Source of the DNA: Diabrotica undecimpunctata
Taxonomy: Eukaryota > Arthropoda > Insecta > Coleoptera > Chrysomelidae
Direction: 5' to 3'
DNA length: 64,000 nt
NCBI RefSeq assembly: GCF_040954645.1
Contig: NC_092803.1
Location: forward strand, 66,684,427-66,748,426
In this document: positions 34,214 through 46,706 of the stretch, in pieces
How positions within the stretch are numbered: the stretch's first letter is position 1
Layout of the letters: each line of letters opens with the position of its first letter
Notes under the pieces: model-generated
Databases searched by the model: none
Told to the model about the DNA's origin: nothing
What the model saw: only the letters and a program-made list of their open reading frames with translations
Program-made: the position numbers and the translations under genes

Positions 34214-37033
34214 CAGGGATTCTACAGTATTCCCTCGCTCAACCGTTTACATCTCTCTCTGTTGTCCCATTCTCCATCGTTTAGGCCTCTCTTACTCATG
34301 GCGTCGTCTAATTCGTTTCTCCAGGATCTTTGGGGTCGTCCTCTTTCTTCCTTACTATGGGGCTCCATTCGGTTATTCTCTTTATCCATCTGCTGTCGCT
34401 AGTTCTTCTTACATGTCCATACCACTTTAGTATTTTTTGTTCTATATATGTTAGTATGTCTGTTTCTATTGATGTTCTTGGCTTTATTACATCATTACTG
34501 CAGTATCTTCGCATTTATTCTATCTCTATTGCTACTATCTTACTACTGTTTTTCTTGTTTATAATCCAATTTTCAGTCCTATACAGGGTAGCGCACCGAA
34601 AACGAAACAGATGCATTTACTGGCAGATGATTCCTTTAAAAAAAAACGCTTGGACCCGTCGATTTTGTTATCGAGGGGAAAACATAATTGGCATAAAATC
34701 ACATTAACATTTGCAGCCCCCTAAGCGGGGGTGGCACCATCCCTAAAATCTTAAATGGAAAGGGGGGTCGAATGATCCATCATTTAAAAGGTCTTTCAAC
34801 TCCCTTTACAATGATGTAAAATGCATGTACTTCAATTCAGTAGTTTTGGAGATTTATTGATTTAAAGTTTAAATACATCATCGTAAGAGGAGATCAATAC
34901 ATAGCAGCAAAGTTATTAAAAAATAAAGAATGAACTGACCTGTCAGCCGAGTCAATGTTGAAAATGACCACCATTACTTTCCATGCAATAATAAAGATTT
35001 TGCTGAAAACGTTGCCGGACATTTTGCAATATTTGAGGAGTAATTTGATGGCACTCATTCACAATTCTTTGTCGTAAATCTTCTAAGGATGTTGGCTAAG
35101 TAGCATAGATTTTGCTTTTTAAGTAACCCCACAAACAGAAATCCAAAGGTGATAAATCTGGCGATCTTGGGGGCCATTCAACGGCACCTCTTCTACCAAT
35201 CCATTGACCTGGAAAGGTCTGATCTAAATAATGCCGAACTCTTAATGTGTAATGTGGTGGGGCACCATCCTGTTGGAACATCAACATATTCTCAACGTAT
35301 CGACCATCATTCTGATTTTCAATTATATCTGTTAGTGCAGGATCTATGACATTTTGCAGTAATTCCAAATACATTTCACCAGTCAAATTTCCAGGTAAGA
35401 AAAAAGGACCAACCAAATGTAAATTCTGGGATTAGAGTCCGACCGATATCGACAATTATGACGATTTACTTCGCCATTTAAAAAAAAGGAACATTCGTCG
35501 GAAAAGCAAATGTTAAATAAAAATTGTTCATCGTTTGTAATTCGTTCACTCATAACTTCACAAAATTCTAATCGTTTATCAAAATCGTCTTCATTAAGTT
35601 CTTGTACAAGGTGAATTTTATACGGATGAAAATTATGGGCCTTTAGAATCCGTTGGATAGTACGTCGACTAACACCTCACGAAGTTTGCAATTTGCGGGT
35701 ACTTAATGAAGGATCTACAATAAGTTGCCCCAAAACCCCCACTTCTGTTGCTTCGTTCCTTATAGGATTTTCAATATTACGTTTTTTATTGGCGACTGAT
35801 CCTGTTTCCCGAAATTTAGCTACAAGTTCTAGAACATATTTTCGGTGCACATTATTGTTCTCATGTCGCTCATTAAAAATTTGTGCTGTTCTATTAGCGC
35901 ACTGATTATTTCCGAAAAATATTTCAATAGTTTCAACCCTTTCTGCCGTGGAATATACCATGGTTAATTTATGTATAAAGCAATAAATGATATTTTAACA
36001 ACAAAGATTGGTCAAATCAATCGCAAACTAATGTACTATTTCCTATTTAAAATAAGTACGTGGCATTCTCTACTTATCTTTCTTCAAGAAACAACTTTTT
36101 TTGTCACAAAGGACACTTCAATTGCTATTTTTATTATTAATAAACCATGGGCGTAGTAAATAAAAGCATTTACTTATCAAGAAAATGCTTTTACTCAAAT
36201 TTCTTCTGAAAGAAGTACAAACTAATTTGATGTACCTATTAAAGTCTACTTTAAACTTTAAATCAATAAATCTGAATTGAATACATGAATTTTACATCAT
36301 TATAAAGGGAGTTGAAAGACATTTCAAATAATGGATCATTCGACCCCCCTTTTCATTTAAGATTTTAGGGATGATGCCACCCCCGCTTAAGGGGCTGCAA
36401 ATGTTAAAGTGATTTTATGCCAATTTTGTGTCCCCCTCGAAAACAAAATCGACGAGTCCGAGCGTTTTTTCAAAAAAAGGAATCATCTGCCAGTAAATGC
36501 CTGTGTTTCGTTTTCGGTGCGCCACACTGTATGTCATAATCCTTCGCACTAATGTTTTATAAATCTGTATTTTTGTCTTCACATTTAGGTGTCTATCCCA
36601 CCATACTGACTTAAGTTTTCGGATTGTTGTTCTTTTTTTGTCCTAATCTTTGCTTAATTTCTTCCTCTGTTGTTGCCATTTTCGTGATTTTAAACCCCAA
36701 CTATTTGAATTTATCCTTTCCTTTGATTGTTACGTTGTCGTCAATCTGTAGATCTTCTATGTCTTCTTCACTTGTAGATAGGTACTCTGTTTTCGTGTGG
36801 TTAATATCTAGGCCAGCCTTGGTATATTCTTCTTGTAGTTTTTTCATCATGTAAATGAGGTCTTCTTGGTCTTGTGCAATCCCTACTTGATCGTCTGCAA
36901 AGCTTAACGTATATAGGTATTCGTTTTGTACCGGTACTCCCATGCCTTCGCATTTTCTTCTCCATGTAGTTGAGGCTTTCTCTAAGTATATTTTGTATAG
37001 GGTTGCAGATATGGAACAACCCTGCAGGAGCCT
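34214..37033 (-). mobile_element. LINE family C copy, split by a mariner
   Basis: The right part (37033-36532) reads LLQGCSISATLYKIYLEKA, LSFADDQVGIAQDQEDLIYM and INHTKTEYLSTSEEDIEDLQ. The left part (34583-34214) reads ETDILTYIEQKILKWYGHVR and SRWIKRITEWSP. Leaving out the mariner and one TA keeps one reading frame across the join (KTLVRRIMTYRTENW). The upstream end at about 37033 abuts a gypsy fragment. Confidence 0.85.
34584..36529 (-). mobile_element. mariner-superfamily transposon, DD41D type, full ends, dead transposase
   Basis: The element is 1946 bp, flanked by TA at 34582-34583 and 36530-36531. The terminal inverted repeats are about 285 bp (CAGGGTAGCGCACCG outside). The minus-strand transposase starts at 35961 with MVYSTAERVETIEIFF and a helix-turn-helix region. 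It carries FSDECSFF (first Asp), FQQDGAPPHY (second) and SPDLSPLDF (third); 41 residues separate the last two. It then continues to about 34950. A frameshift follows SDECSFF and a stop precedes PTSLEDL, so it is inactive. Confidence 0.92.
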
Positions 37034-37975
37034 GAGCATGTCTGCTCAGATTCTAGAAGAGGGTAAATAGGACTTCTAGATGTAGTATTAATTTGACTAT
37101 GCCTAGGTGAATTTATAATATGGGTTGCATTATTATCGGAATTTGGAATTGCAGTACAATTTACCTCCACCTGAAAATCCATCCCATCAATGACTCCAAT
37201 ATTAAATAGACAGGTGGGTGCCATATATATGTTCTGATCAACATTTAAAGGCGCTTTCCGTATCACTGCACTCACTAGACTTCTACGTTTTTGCTTAGCT
37301 AGCCGTATGCTGTCGGCAGGCACAAATTTTATAACATTATTAACTTAAGACTTTCACAAAATTACCATTTTCAGATGGTCTCAATCAACCATACCTGCTT
37401 TGACGTCTAATTTTAAACATACACTGGGCTGGAGAAATGCCTGTTATAGTAGAAGGAGTATTGCGGTAATTAAAGAGGAAATAATTAGTCAACTTAATGT
37501 TCACAACGGTTAATGTTATATTTTCGGAACATGAAAATAAATTGCGCTCTAACGCTTTCACTCTGCTAGTCAATTTGATTTTGAATGATATGATGGGGAT
37601 TTAATTGATATTAGACCATAACCCTAACAGAAGGAAATAATCTTTGCTAAATTGTAAGGAGGACCATCATTAAAAACTAGTTTTACAGGTAATCCAAAAA
37701 TTGCGAGACTTACGTAGCTACTGTACCATTTTCGATTAACATTAATATTTTTATTTTTTACTACTTTGGACAATTAATTATCTTGTTTAGTTGCTTTAGC
37801 TACATCTTCTAAGTCCAATCTGCATTGGAAATTGAATTTCTCTTCTTATATTCTATGGTATAATCATATGCTTACAATATAAGGACCCATCTAGTTATTC
37901 TCGACGCGACTGTTACTGGAATGTACTGCAGTAGATGATGATCACTTACAACGGTAAACTCAATATATTAAAGTC
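37034..37975 (-). mobile_element. Ty3/gypsy polyprotein fragment: RNase H to integrase
   Basis: Read leftward on the minus strand it shows an RNase H end (VSDHHLLQYIPV; RITRWVLIL; YDYTIEYK). After a gap comes the integrase core tail (GLPVKLVFNDGPPYN; SYHSKSN) and the C-terminal YFLFNYRNTPSTITGISPAQ. In the integrase phrase the usual DNGPP order appears as NDGPP. Multiple stops are present. The final part (37323-37040) is an open, less typical stretch that may be the integrase tail. No LTRs were located. It is an old, inactive copy. Confidence 0.75.
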
Positions 37976-38280
37976 CAAAATATCTGATGTAATAAAACTA
38001 GCCTCACGACATAGATGTTAAAATGTTAAAACGCCTGAACGAAGAAAGCCTAACTACATCAACTAGTTAAAAAAGTATTTCAAAAAGCAACCCTCCGCAA
38101 AAATGGTTAAAATAAATATTTATTCCGACACCCAAAAATAATTGGTTCAGTAAGTGCTGCCATTTTATAATAATGAGCCTAATGAGCCATGCCAATTAAA
38201 TTATCTTATTAAAGTTATTCACCAATGAATATAGATAAAATTCAAACAAAACTTAAGTGATGAATAGTTTTTGTTCCATC
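37976..38280. other. Nothing recognised
   Basis: A 300-bp AT-rich spacer lies between a gypsy fragment and an RTE-like remnant. Confidence 0.35.
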
Positions 38281-38289
38281 AAGAATTGA

Positions 38290-38960
38290 GGACCAGAGAG
38301 ACCCTCTTTAGTCTTACAGTGCTTGTATAAAAAATACAGAGAATGGTTTTACAGATTACGAAAATGCATTCGAGCGAGGAAACTCAGTAAACTCATTGAC
38401 CTACTCACTAGACAAAGGCTCGTCCAACGAGATAGCAATTTTATTAAATATCTGTATTGGAAACAGACAGCCTCAGTCAAAATAAACGAAATCCAGTAGT
38501 GTCCCTATAGCAATAGTAGTGGAGCAGAGGTGTATCACCTGTTCTCTTCAACTTTTAGTTGTGTTGTAGAAGTGTTCCAAAGTGGAATGGAAATATCCGA
38601 GACAGCATTAAAGTTCACGTGCGGCTGATCAAAAACATAAGATACGCCAATGATACGGTCATCCAGGCGGATCCCGGAAGGGTTCTAACCACTCCTAAAT
38701 ACACTATGAATAGACGATGTCACTTACGAGGCAGTATTGCGTAAAATGGGTCTCAGAAACAGAAAACTTTTTCACATTATTAAGAGGTGAAAAACTAGTT
38801 GTCTAGTACATGTGTATCGGGAAAGACATTATGAGTTCTTGAGGTTATTGACGGGGGGAAATTGAAGAAAGCAGAGGTCCAGGTAAGAAAAATGTTCATA
38901 GATGAAAAAACATCCGAGAGTGGATGAGTCTCGATACTCAATCCTGAATCCAAGATTTAT
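38290..38960 (+). mobile_element. Degraded RTE-like LINE
   Basis: The plus strand shows FTDYENAFERG (the DYxKAFD motif), a degraded FIKYLYWKQTASVKINE, LIKNIRYANDTVIQADPGR (the catalytic box as YAND) and, after frameshifts, a later segment with LLRGEKLV. It is heavily mutated. Confidence 0.6.
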
Positions 38961-40245
38961 CAGAATTGTTGCCGACCCTCAGAATTGAAAAGGACACTCT
39001 AAGAATAAAAAGAAACGAATACAACTTCTTATTCTCTTGAAACCCATGTAGCAGGGCAAGGATGTGTATGCACCAAGGTCTTGGATAAACCGTTCTGGAA
39101 CTATATGGAAATTTATATAATAATTAAAGTAAAATACTAAAGTAGAAATTATATCATTCAGAAAAAACTCGTTCTGAATTTGACCAAAAACATAAAAATT
39201 CAGCAGTATGAGAGATGCCACATAAATTGGAAGTATACAACTTTCTTTATTGTTATTTTGGACACCACCGCTGTTAGTTTCTATACGTTTAATAAGTTAT
39301 CAATAAGTGCATTTTCTATTCTTATCATATAATCTTATTTTAACATTTTCCTTCTTGACATTCTAATTATTCTTGGACACTGTCTTCTTTCTTTGATATT
39401 TAAAGAATAAATAAATTTAACACCAAGGACAATCAAACACAGAGCAAAAATGCAGCATTTAATACTTCCAGATATATATTTTAGATAAAAGAAGCCCCTT
39501 AATGTATTTAAATATTATCACGTGTAATACACGCCAATAAATGTTTGCAATATTTTTCATAATTATTACGAGATATTGCAAACAAAAATATATTTACGAT
39601 ATTAACGAAATGAATTGTTAATTAGGATATAAAATAGTAAGTACATCCACGTATGTTTTGTTTAGTCGGACTCTCATATATCTGCTGTTTTACGTTGAAC
39701 TTTACACCCAATTGAGTCAGGCGAGCGACACAAATTATCATTCATAATAAAAATGATTTAAATGTAGTTTTATTTTTGTAGTCATATTAATAATATCCTA
39801 TTTTTTGCACCTGTTACGTCAACTAATATTATACTTTTATGTAAATTTATGATCTAGTAGAAGTGGTAGTAATTGGAATAAATATATAGAATAGAACAGA
39901 AATAAATCAGAATATAAATACATACCTTTATTCACAAGAATTGGTTGACAAACCAATAAATGATTTAAATGGCCAAACTTAAAGTGAATAGTATCGAGAT
40001 ATAAAAATAATAAAAAATTACAATAGTACAAAAATACTTATTTAATCCTTTAGGTGACAAGAGACTGGCAATTATATTTTCTAAGATATTTTGTCTACGC
40101 AATTTATTACAAAAAAAAACAATTTTTTTGAGGTGGGAAATATTTATCCCAATAAACTATAATGCGTTCTACTTTCACATAAATTCAGTGAGATAATAAT
40201 TTTCCGCTAATGAAAATTTTTTAAAGTTATACATACAATGATACT
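38961..40245. other. Nothing recognised except one short shared repeat
   Basis: This is AT-rich DNA. The only structure found is the block at about 39878-39976 that recurs near 49.5 kb. Confidence 0.4.
39878..39976. repeat. Short repeat, copy 1 (second copy 49476-49565)
   Basis: Both copies share GAATATAAATA, TTATTCACAAGAAT, GGTTGACAAA and CAATAAATGATTTAAA in the same order and orientation. The similarity is too long for chance and probably marks the noncoding end of one repeat family. Confidence 0.65.
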
Positions 40246-40249
40246 ACTA

Positions 40250-42190
40250 CTAATTGTCGGTTTATAACGTTCTCCGCCGTTTTCCGAATTCCAATCGCCA
40301 CTTAGTCCGGTTGTTCCATAGGTCTTCTTCTATGGCCCTCTCCCTCAGTTCTTTATTTTATTCCTTCGCTTCAACTTTTTCTCGGTCTACCTCGTTTTCT
40401 CTTTCCTTCTGGTTGCCATTTTAATATTTCTTTTGGTATTCGTTGTTCATCCATTCTTTGTATGTGTCCGAACCAGATAAATTGTTTTGTTGTTAGGTCA
40501 TCTGTGATTTTTCGTTTGATTCCCATTATTTCTCTAAGGCGTTCGTTGGTAATCCTTTCTCTTATAGATCTTCCTGCAGCTCTTTTCCAAAAATCCATTT
40601 CCGTCGCTTTCAGCGTTGCCAGTGTTCTTTCTTTCAGTGGCCATACCTCACAGCTGTACAAAGTGATACTTTTTACTATAGTCTCATATATCTTTTTTTT
40701 ATTTTCTTTGCTGATGGATTGATTCCATAAAATGCTGTTTAACATTGTGATGGCTTTTCTCCCTGACGTATTTCTTTCTCTTATGGCTTTGTCTAATGTT
40801 CCATCTTGTGAAATAGTGATACCTAGATATTTGTAGTCATAGCAGTGCTTTATCGTGGTGTTATGTTCTAATATGAGATCTTTTTGTTCTACTCCAATGC
40901 ACAGGTATTAGGTTTTCTTTTTATTTACTTCAAGACCCCATATGTCATACTCTTCAATTAATTTTCATGCCGTATAGTTTAAATTGTCATAATCTTGAGC
41001 CATTATTACTTGATCGTCTGCAAAGTTGAGCGTATATACCATACTGTTGGTAAGCGGTATCCTCATTCTCCTGCATTTTTATTTCCATCTTTTTAAAGCA
41101 CTTTCGAGGTATATTTTAAATAAAGTATGGGACAGAAAACATCCTTGCTTTAATCCTTTTGATGTTATAAATCCTGTTGTTATTTGTGTCTCTGCTTTGA
41201 TTTTTGTTATTGGTTAGTTGTATAGCACTTTGACAACTTTTATTAATTCTATATTAATATTCGTGCTTTCTATTGATTACTGATTTACTGATTCCAATGA
41301 ACTTCTTCATTGGAACGCTGTCGTAGGCTCTCCGTAGGTCGACGAACAACATATGAATCTCTTGATTCCGTGCCATATTTTTTTCTATTATCTGGGTTAA
41401 GAAGAAAATGTGGTCAATAGTGGATCGACCCGTATGAAATCCTGCTTGTTCTTCTGCTTCATAATCTAAGTATTTTCTCTCGATTCGGTTCTTTAAAACC
41501 TTTATATATATTCAACTCATAGATCCGGTTACAGCTATTCCTCGGTAATTTTCACAATTATTTTTATCATCCTTCTTATGTATAGTACTGAGGTATGATA
41601 TCTTCCATTCCGTAGGGATTTCGATTGTGTTTATGCACTCTTGAAATAGTTGTCGAAGACATTCGTACAATTTGTTCGTTCCGTACTTAACAATTCTCCG
41701 GGTTAATTCCCTGGTCCGGGTGCTTTGTTCCTCTTCAGCTGTTTACACACATTTTTAATTTTTTCTGTTGTTAATCTTAACGGCGAGCCGACTATTGAAA
41801 TTCTAACTTGATTTTGAGTTCTATGTTCTTGAAATTTGACTCTATTCTCTACCAAAAGTCCTTTGAAATACTCTTCCCAGTCTTCCGGTTTTATGCTCTG
41901 TATTACTTCTTTATTCTTTTCTTTTCTTAATTTTTATCAGTTTCCAACTTTCTGTGCTTCTGGTTCCTCCTAGATAAGTATTATTCGTTGGCAGTTTCTT
42001 TCCCAAAACTCGATCTTCTTCTTAGAGATTTTCCTTCGTACTTCTGCTTGTTTTTCTTTATATTTTATTTTGTTTTGTAATGATTTGAAGCTTAAATATT
42101 GTTGGTATAGTTGTCTTTTACATTTTATTTCTTCCTCTATTTCGTTATCCCATCAGTATGGATTGTTTACCTTGAGTTTTATGTAGGAAT
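40250..42190 (-). mobile_element. LINE family C copy, most complete here
   Basis: On the minus strand from 42190 it carries a basic coiled segment (RRKISKKKIEFWERNCQR), RT entry motifs (NVCKQLKRNKAPGPG), a palm segment with PLTNSMVYTLNFADDQVIMA, and a C-terminal part open from 40745 to 40371. That part reads ETIVKSITLYSCEVWPLKER, TKQFIWFGHIQRMDEQR and KRKRGRPRKS. It has no endonuclease and contains several stops. Its left end carries a TAGTAGTAG tail. The Tc1-like transposon begins 45 bp beyond its right end. Confidence 0.8.
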
Positions 42191-42914
42191 ACATAATAGA
42201 CATACAATGATAGATATATTAAAAATCACACTTACACTGAGCAAAAAAATTAACGCACCACCTCAAAATTCGGACATTTTTGATGTGTCGAATTTCCTAA
42301 ACTTATTGTCCGATTTGAGTGATTTTTATAATATCCCATAGTCTTATTCTTTAGGAATATCGTTGTATTACTATTATTTCTAGAACAGGCAAATATCATT
42401 GTATACCGGGTGTAACAATCATACTGTGTTTTTTCTTAAAGTTCGAAACACTCTGTGGAAGATTCTAGCATTTATAAAATATTGAAATTAAAACTCAATT
42501 GTAGACTTAGTCTTTCTTAGTTTATTTTTTGATTTATTTGCTTATGTTCGATAATAACAGAGATATGTACTTTTATACTAAAAAACGTTTTTATTAGCAT
42601 CACGTAAGAATTACTGATTATAGCATCATTAAAGTAATAAAACTAAATCAATACAATACGCGTCAGTAGCTCGTATTTCCGCCTCTACTTCTAATGACGG
42701 CTTCACATCGACGAGACATACTCGAAATGATGTTTGCTATTTGGCCTTGATCAATATCATTCCAAATCTCGAGAGCTACTATTTTTACCTCTTTTGAGGT
42801 TCTAGGAGGTGGCAAACGATGTCGTAGTGTTATGCCAATTATTTCCCACAAATGTTTGATCGGGTTAAGATCTGGACTATGCGGTAGTCAATTCAAAGTC
42901 CAAAGAATTTATCA

Positions 42915-43140
42915 TCATCATTAGCTATTTTGTGTCTACTGCTGGACATAGGCTTCCCGTAAATATTTCCATTGTATCCGATCATGAGCACCTTAAATTC
43001 AGTAGTGCTGCTGGAAGGTGCAAACCACCTTGTTGGAGGACGTCATCAATTACGATAAGTATCGTGTCTAGCCCTGCATTTTAAAATCTTCTTGGTCCAT
43101 CTTCAATCTTTTACTCTGGAAACATGGCCTGACAGTTTCA
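42915..43140 (-). mobile_element. LINE 3' terminal fragment inside the Tc1 transposase
   Basis: The fragment starts ATCATCATCATTAGC, and its minus-strand end reads CCTATGTCCAGCAGTAGACA then GATGATGATGATAA. This is a common GAT-tailed LINE terminus. It separates the two halves of the transposase catalytic core. Confidence 0.6.
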
Positions 43141-44006
43141 TTTCAGCATTGTAATTCTTTTAATGGCGTCCGAATATTTACCTGTTGAAAATATTCGGTT
43201 ACAGTTCGGGAAACGTAAGGTCTTACATTATCGTTCATTGGAAATAAAAATGTTTTGCCAACATAAGGAGCGACATGTACAACGTGCTCAGATAAAATAT
43301 CGGTTATGTACCTTTCACTATTTAAAGAACTTCCTCCTAAAGGAACCAAATCTGTCCATACTGTTAAAGAAATTCCTCCCCAAAGTATTATAGACCCTCC
43401 ATTAAATTAAGTCAATTTTTAAATAAAAAAAATTTTGTGGTCGGATTCCTCTTAAACTTCGATCGGAACTATAGAGGCAAAATCTTGATTTATCTGCAAA
43501 CATAACGTTTTCCCAGTGGTCATTATTCCAGTTTACGTGTGTTCTGGCAAATTGCAATTTTGCTCTGCGGTGGTTTATAGTTGATGCTGGGCCTGTAGCT
43601 GGTCTTGGAATACGCTAAGTAATTCATGTTCTACAAGACATCTCCTCAGGATATCAATGTTGGGTTGGATATGATGAACCGCACTAAGTTCCTTTAACTT
43701 CCTTGACGTGGTACATATTTTTCTTAAAGCGCATAATCTAATAAAACTGTCTTGAATAATGAGTTAATCTGAATCTTAAACAACAACAAACAAATTGAAT
43801 TTTCACAAAAATCTGAACATTTTTTGACTCTTAATTTGACATCACTATCAAATTGTTAATTTCTCACAGCCTAATTTAGGCTTGTTTATGAAAAACATGG
43901 CTAGTTGTTAAACTTTTTTATTATCTAACATAAGCGAATGAATCAAACAACAAAATGCTAAAAAAAACCTGAGTCTATAGTTAGATTTTAATTTCAGTAT
44001 GTTATA

Positions 44007-46421
44007 TCTATCTATCTATATAAGGATTTTTACAGCTGTCGCCGCCTTCCTTCTTTCAGCCAACGTCTCCAGTCCTTTCTGTTCTGCCATTCTCCATCTC
44101 TAAGGTCTCGTCTTTCCATGGCCTCGTCCACTTCATCCCTCCTTGATCTTCGGGGTCTACCTCTTTTCCTCCTTTCTATTGAGCTTCAATCCGAAATCTT
44201 TGCTATCCACCTTTTATGATCTGTTCTTCTCACATGTCCATACCAAATTAAATGTTTTTCTTCGATGTAGCTGAGTATGTCTTGTTCTACTGCTATTCTT
44301 CGTTTTATCTCCTCATTTCTGATTCGATCCATTTTTGTCACTCTGCAGCTTCTTCTCATGAACTCCATTTTAGTTGCTGTGATTTTGGACCTGTTTCGTT
44401 TATTTCTTACCCAATTCTCTACTCCATAGGTCCATCTTCTTCTTCACGTGCCATCTCCGCGACGGAGGTTGGCAATCATCATGGCTATTCTGATCTTAGA
44501 TGCTGCTGCTCTGAATAGTTCAATTGATGTGCATCCATACCATTCCCTCAAGTTACGCAACCATGAGATTCTTCTTCTTTCTACACTTCTCTTGCCCTGG
44601 ATTTTCCCTTGTATAATCAATTGAAGTAGGTTGTATCTCTCATTACGCATAACATGCCCCAGGTATTGCAGCTTTCGTGTCTTGATGGTTTCCAATACTT
44701 CCATTCTTTTGTTGATTCTTCTCATGACTTCGTTGTTTGTTACATGCTCGGTCCATGATATCTTCAGGATTCTTCTATACACCCACATTTCAAATGCTTC
44801 CAACTTTTTAGCAGTCGACGCGTTAAGTGTCCATGCTTCTATCCCATAAAGCAGAGTCGAGAAAATATAGCACCTTGCCAGCCTAACTCTCAAGTCCAAT
44901 TTTAGTTCTCTTGCACAAAGTACCTTTCTCATTTTATTGAAGTTTGTACGTGCTTTCTCTATTCGAACTTTGATTTCTTTGGAGTAATCGTTTGTGTGAT
45001 TAATTATTGTGCCAAGATAGTGGTAGTTTTCAACTTGTTCTAAAGCACTACCGTTAATTGTCAGGCTTTCACCATTATTTTGGGTTTTTGATATCCTCAT
45101 AAATTTGGTTTTCTTGGTGTTAATTGATAATCCATATTCCTCTCAATACTCAACTATCTTGTTCATTAGCTTTTGGAGGTCTCGGAGGTTGTCTGTTATT
45201 ATGATAGTATCGTCCGCATATCTAATGTTGTTAATTGGTGTTCCATTGACTTTGATTCCTGCTGTTTCTCCCTCAAGAGCTCTTTTCATAATTTCTTCAG
45301 AGTATGCATTGAATAGTAGTGGTGACAATACACACCCCTGTCGCACTCCTCTTTTAACTTCGAACTCTTCTGATGTGTGTTCATTAATGCGTACGTGTGC
45401 CTGCTTTTTATAATATAGATTTGTTATAATTCGAAGGTCATTGTGTTGTATTTGTTTTGCTTTGAGGATCTCCATTAGCTCTTTGTGGCGGACTTTGTCG
45501 AAAGCTTTGTTGTAGTCTATGAAACAGACGTACATATCTTGGTTCACATCCAAGCATCTCTGGATTAGTACGTTGAATGCAAATAGAGCTTCACGGGTAC
45601 CTACGCCATTACGGAATCCAAATTGAGTTTCTTCAATATCCATATCAAGTGTTTTGGAAATGCGTTTATGAATGATCTTTAAAAACAATTTAAGTGTGTG
45701 AGACATCAGGCTTATGGTACGGTGGTCAGTGCATTCTCTAGCATTTTTCTTTTTTGGGAGACAAATGAATGTTGAGGTCAACCATTCGTTGGGTATGTCA
45801 CCCGATTGATAAATTTTATTAAAAAGCTTTAAGAGGACATCAATGTACTCATTTTCTATTATTTTAAGGATATCAATAGGCAGTTGATCTGGCCCCGGGC
45901 TTTTTCCGTTTCTGGTGTTCTTTAGTGCATACATTATTTCTTCCTTTGTAATTTCTGCACTTGTTTCTCTGTCCTCAAAAGACAAGTCTTGTGGGTTTCC
46001 TCTTTCGTCGTCGAAGAGCTCTTCCATATACTCTTCCCATCGTTTTAGTTTTTCGTCAGTCGTTATCATAGTATTTCCATTTTTATCTAAAAGAGTTGTA
46101 TTGTGGTTTCTTTTTTGCAGTCCTGCCATTTCTTTAACCTTTTTATGTATGTTGAATAGGTCGTATTTGTTCTGAAGATCCTCTATCTCTTTACATTTTT
46201 CCTCATATTAAGTTTGTTTTGTCTCTCTTATCTTTTTTCTGATTTCGTTGTTAATGATTTTGTAATTGTGACTGTCTTTGTTCTTGGCTTGTCTTCGTTG
46301 TTCCATCATGCCGACTATCTCGTCGGTCATCCAATTGTCTTTCCTTCGTGTCGGTTCTTTTAATATCTCTTTGCATGGAGCGAGGAGGCAGTTTTTTAGT
46401 GTTTCCCATTGTTCGTTCCAT
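44007..46421 (-). mobile_element. Chimeric retrotransposon: RTE family A body joined to LINE family C 3' end
   Basis: Perfect AGTATGTTATA copies at 43996-44006 and 46422-46432 flank a single insertion. The right part (46421-44428) is RTE: NILWNEQWETLKNCLLAPC, an RT frame from 46129 to 45143 with RNGKSPGPDQLPID, FIDYNKAFDKVRH, RQGCVLSPLLFN and NNIRYADDTIIITDN, then a second frame 45100-44444 with FSTLLYGIEAWTL and MIANLRRGDGT. Its AAGAAGAAG terminus is followed directly by family C coding sequence (MEFMRRSCRVTKMDR; EKHLIWYGHVRRTDHKRW) and a (TAGA)n tail at 44007-44020. One stop separates the two RTE frames. Confidence 0.88.
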
Positions 46422-46706
46422 AGTATGTTATAAACACTAGAATATTTCACAGAGTGTTGCGAACTTTGAAAAAAAAATGCAGGTTGATTTGTAGACTCGC
46501 TATACAATACCAAGTTACCTGTCTAGCAACAATATTATTACAGCAATATTGTTAAAAAATAAGACTATAAGATGTTAAAAAAATCACTTAAATCGCACAA
46601 CAGGTTTAGCAAATTCGAGACATCAATAATGTCCCAGTTTTAAGGTGGTGCGTTAATTTTGCTGCTTACTGTATTTATACTTGGCAATTGTATGTCACTG
46701 TTTGGT

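Larger units (their letters stand above)
42235..46671 (-). mobile_element. Tc1-like transposon with about 240-bp TIRs, split by later insertions
   Basis: The ends share AATTAACGCACCACCT and are flanked by TA at 42233-42234 and 46672-46673. The inverted repeats extend over about 42235-42480 and 46430-46671. Read leftward the minus strand has transposase pieces NDHWENVMFADKSRFCLYSS, GGSSLNSERYITDILSEHVV, a ND catalytic segment, PHSPDLNPIKHLWEIIG and SMSRRCEAVIRSRGGNT. The last catalytic Glu expected in NPIEH is Lys here. A GAT-tailed LINE end (about 42915-43140) and a 2.4-kb chimeric retrotransposon (44007-46421) interrupt it. Confidence 0.88.

Noticed and set aside
37040..37323. Open frame next to the gypsy integrase as an envelope gene
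   Set aside because: No signal peptide, membrane helix or cleavage motif. It more likely represents the integrase tail region.
44252..45413. Plus-strand open frames opposite the chimeric retrotransposon
   Set aside because: They are antisense shadows of the well-supported minus-strand RT frames.
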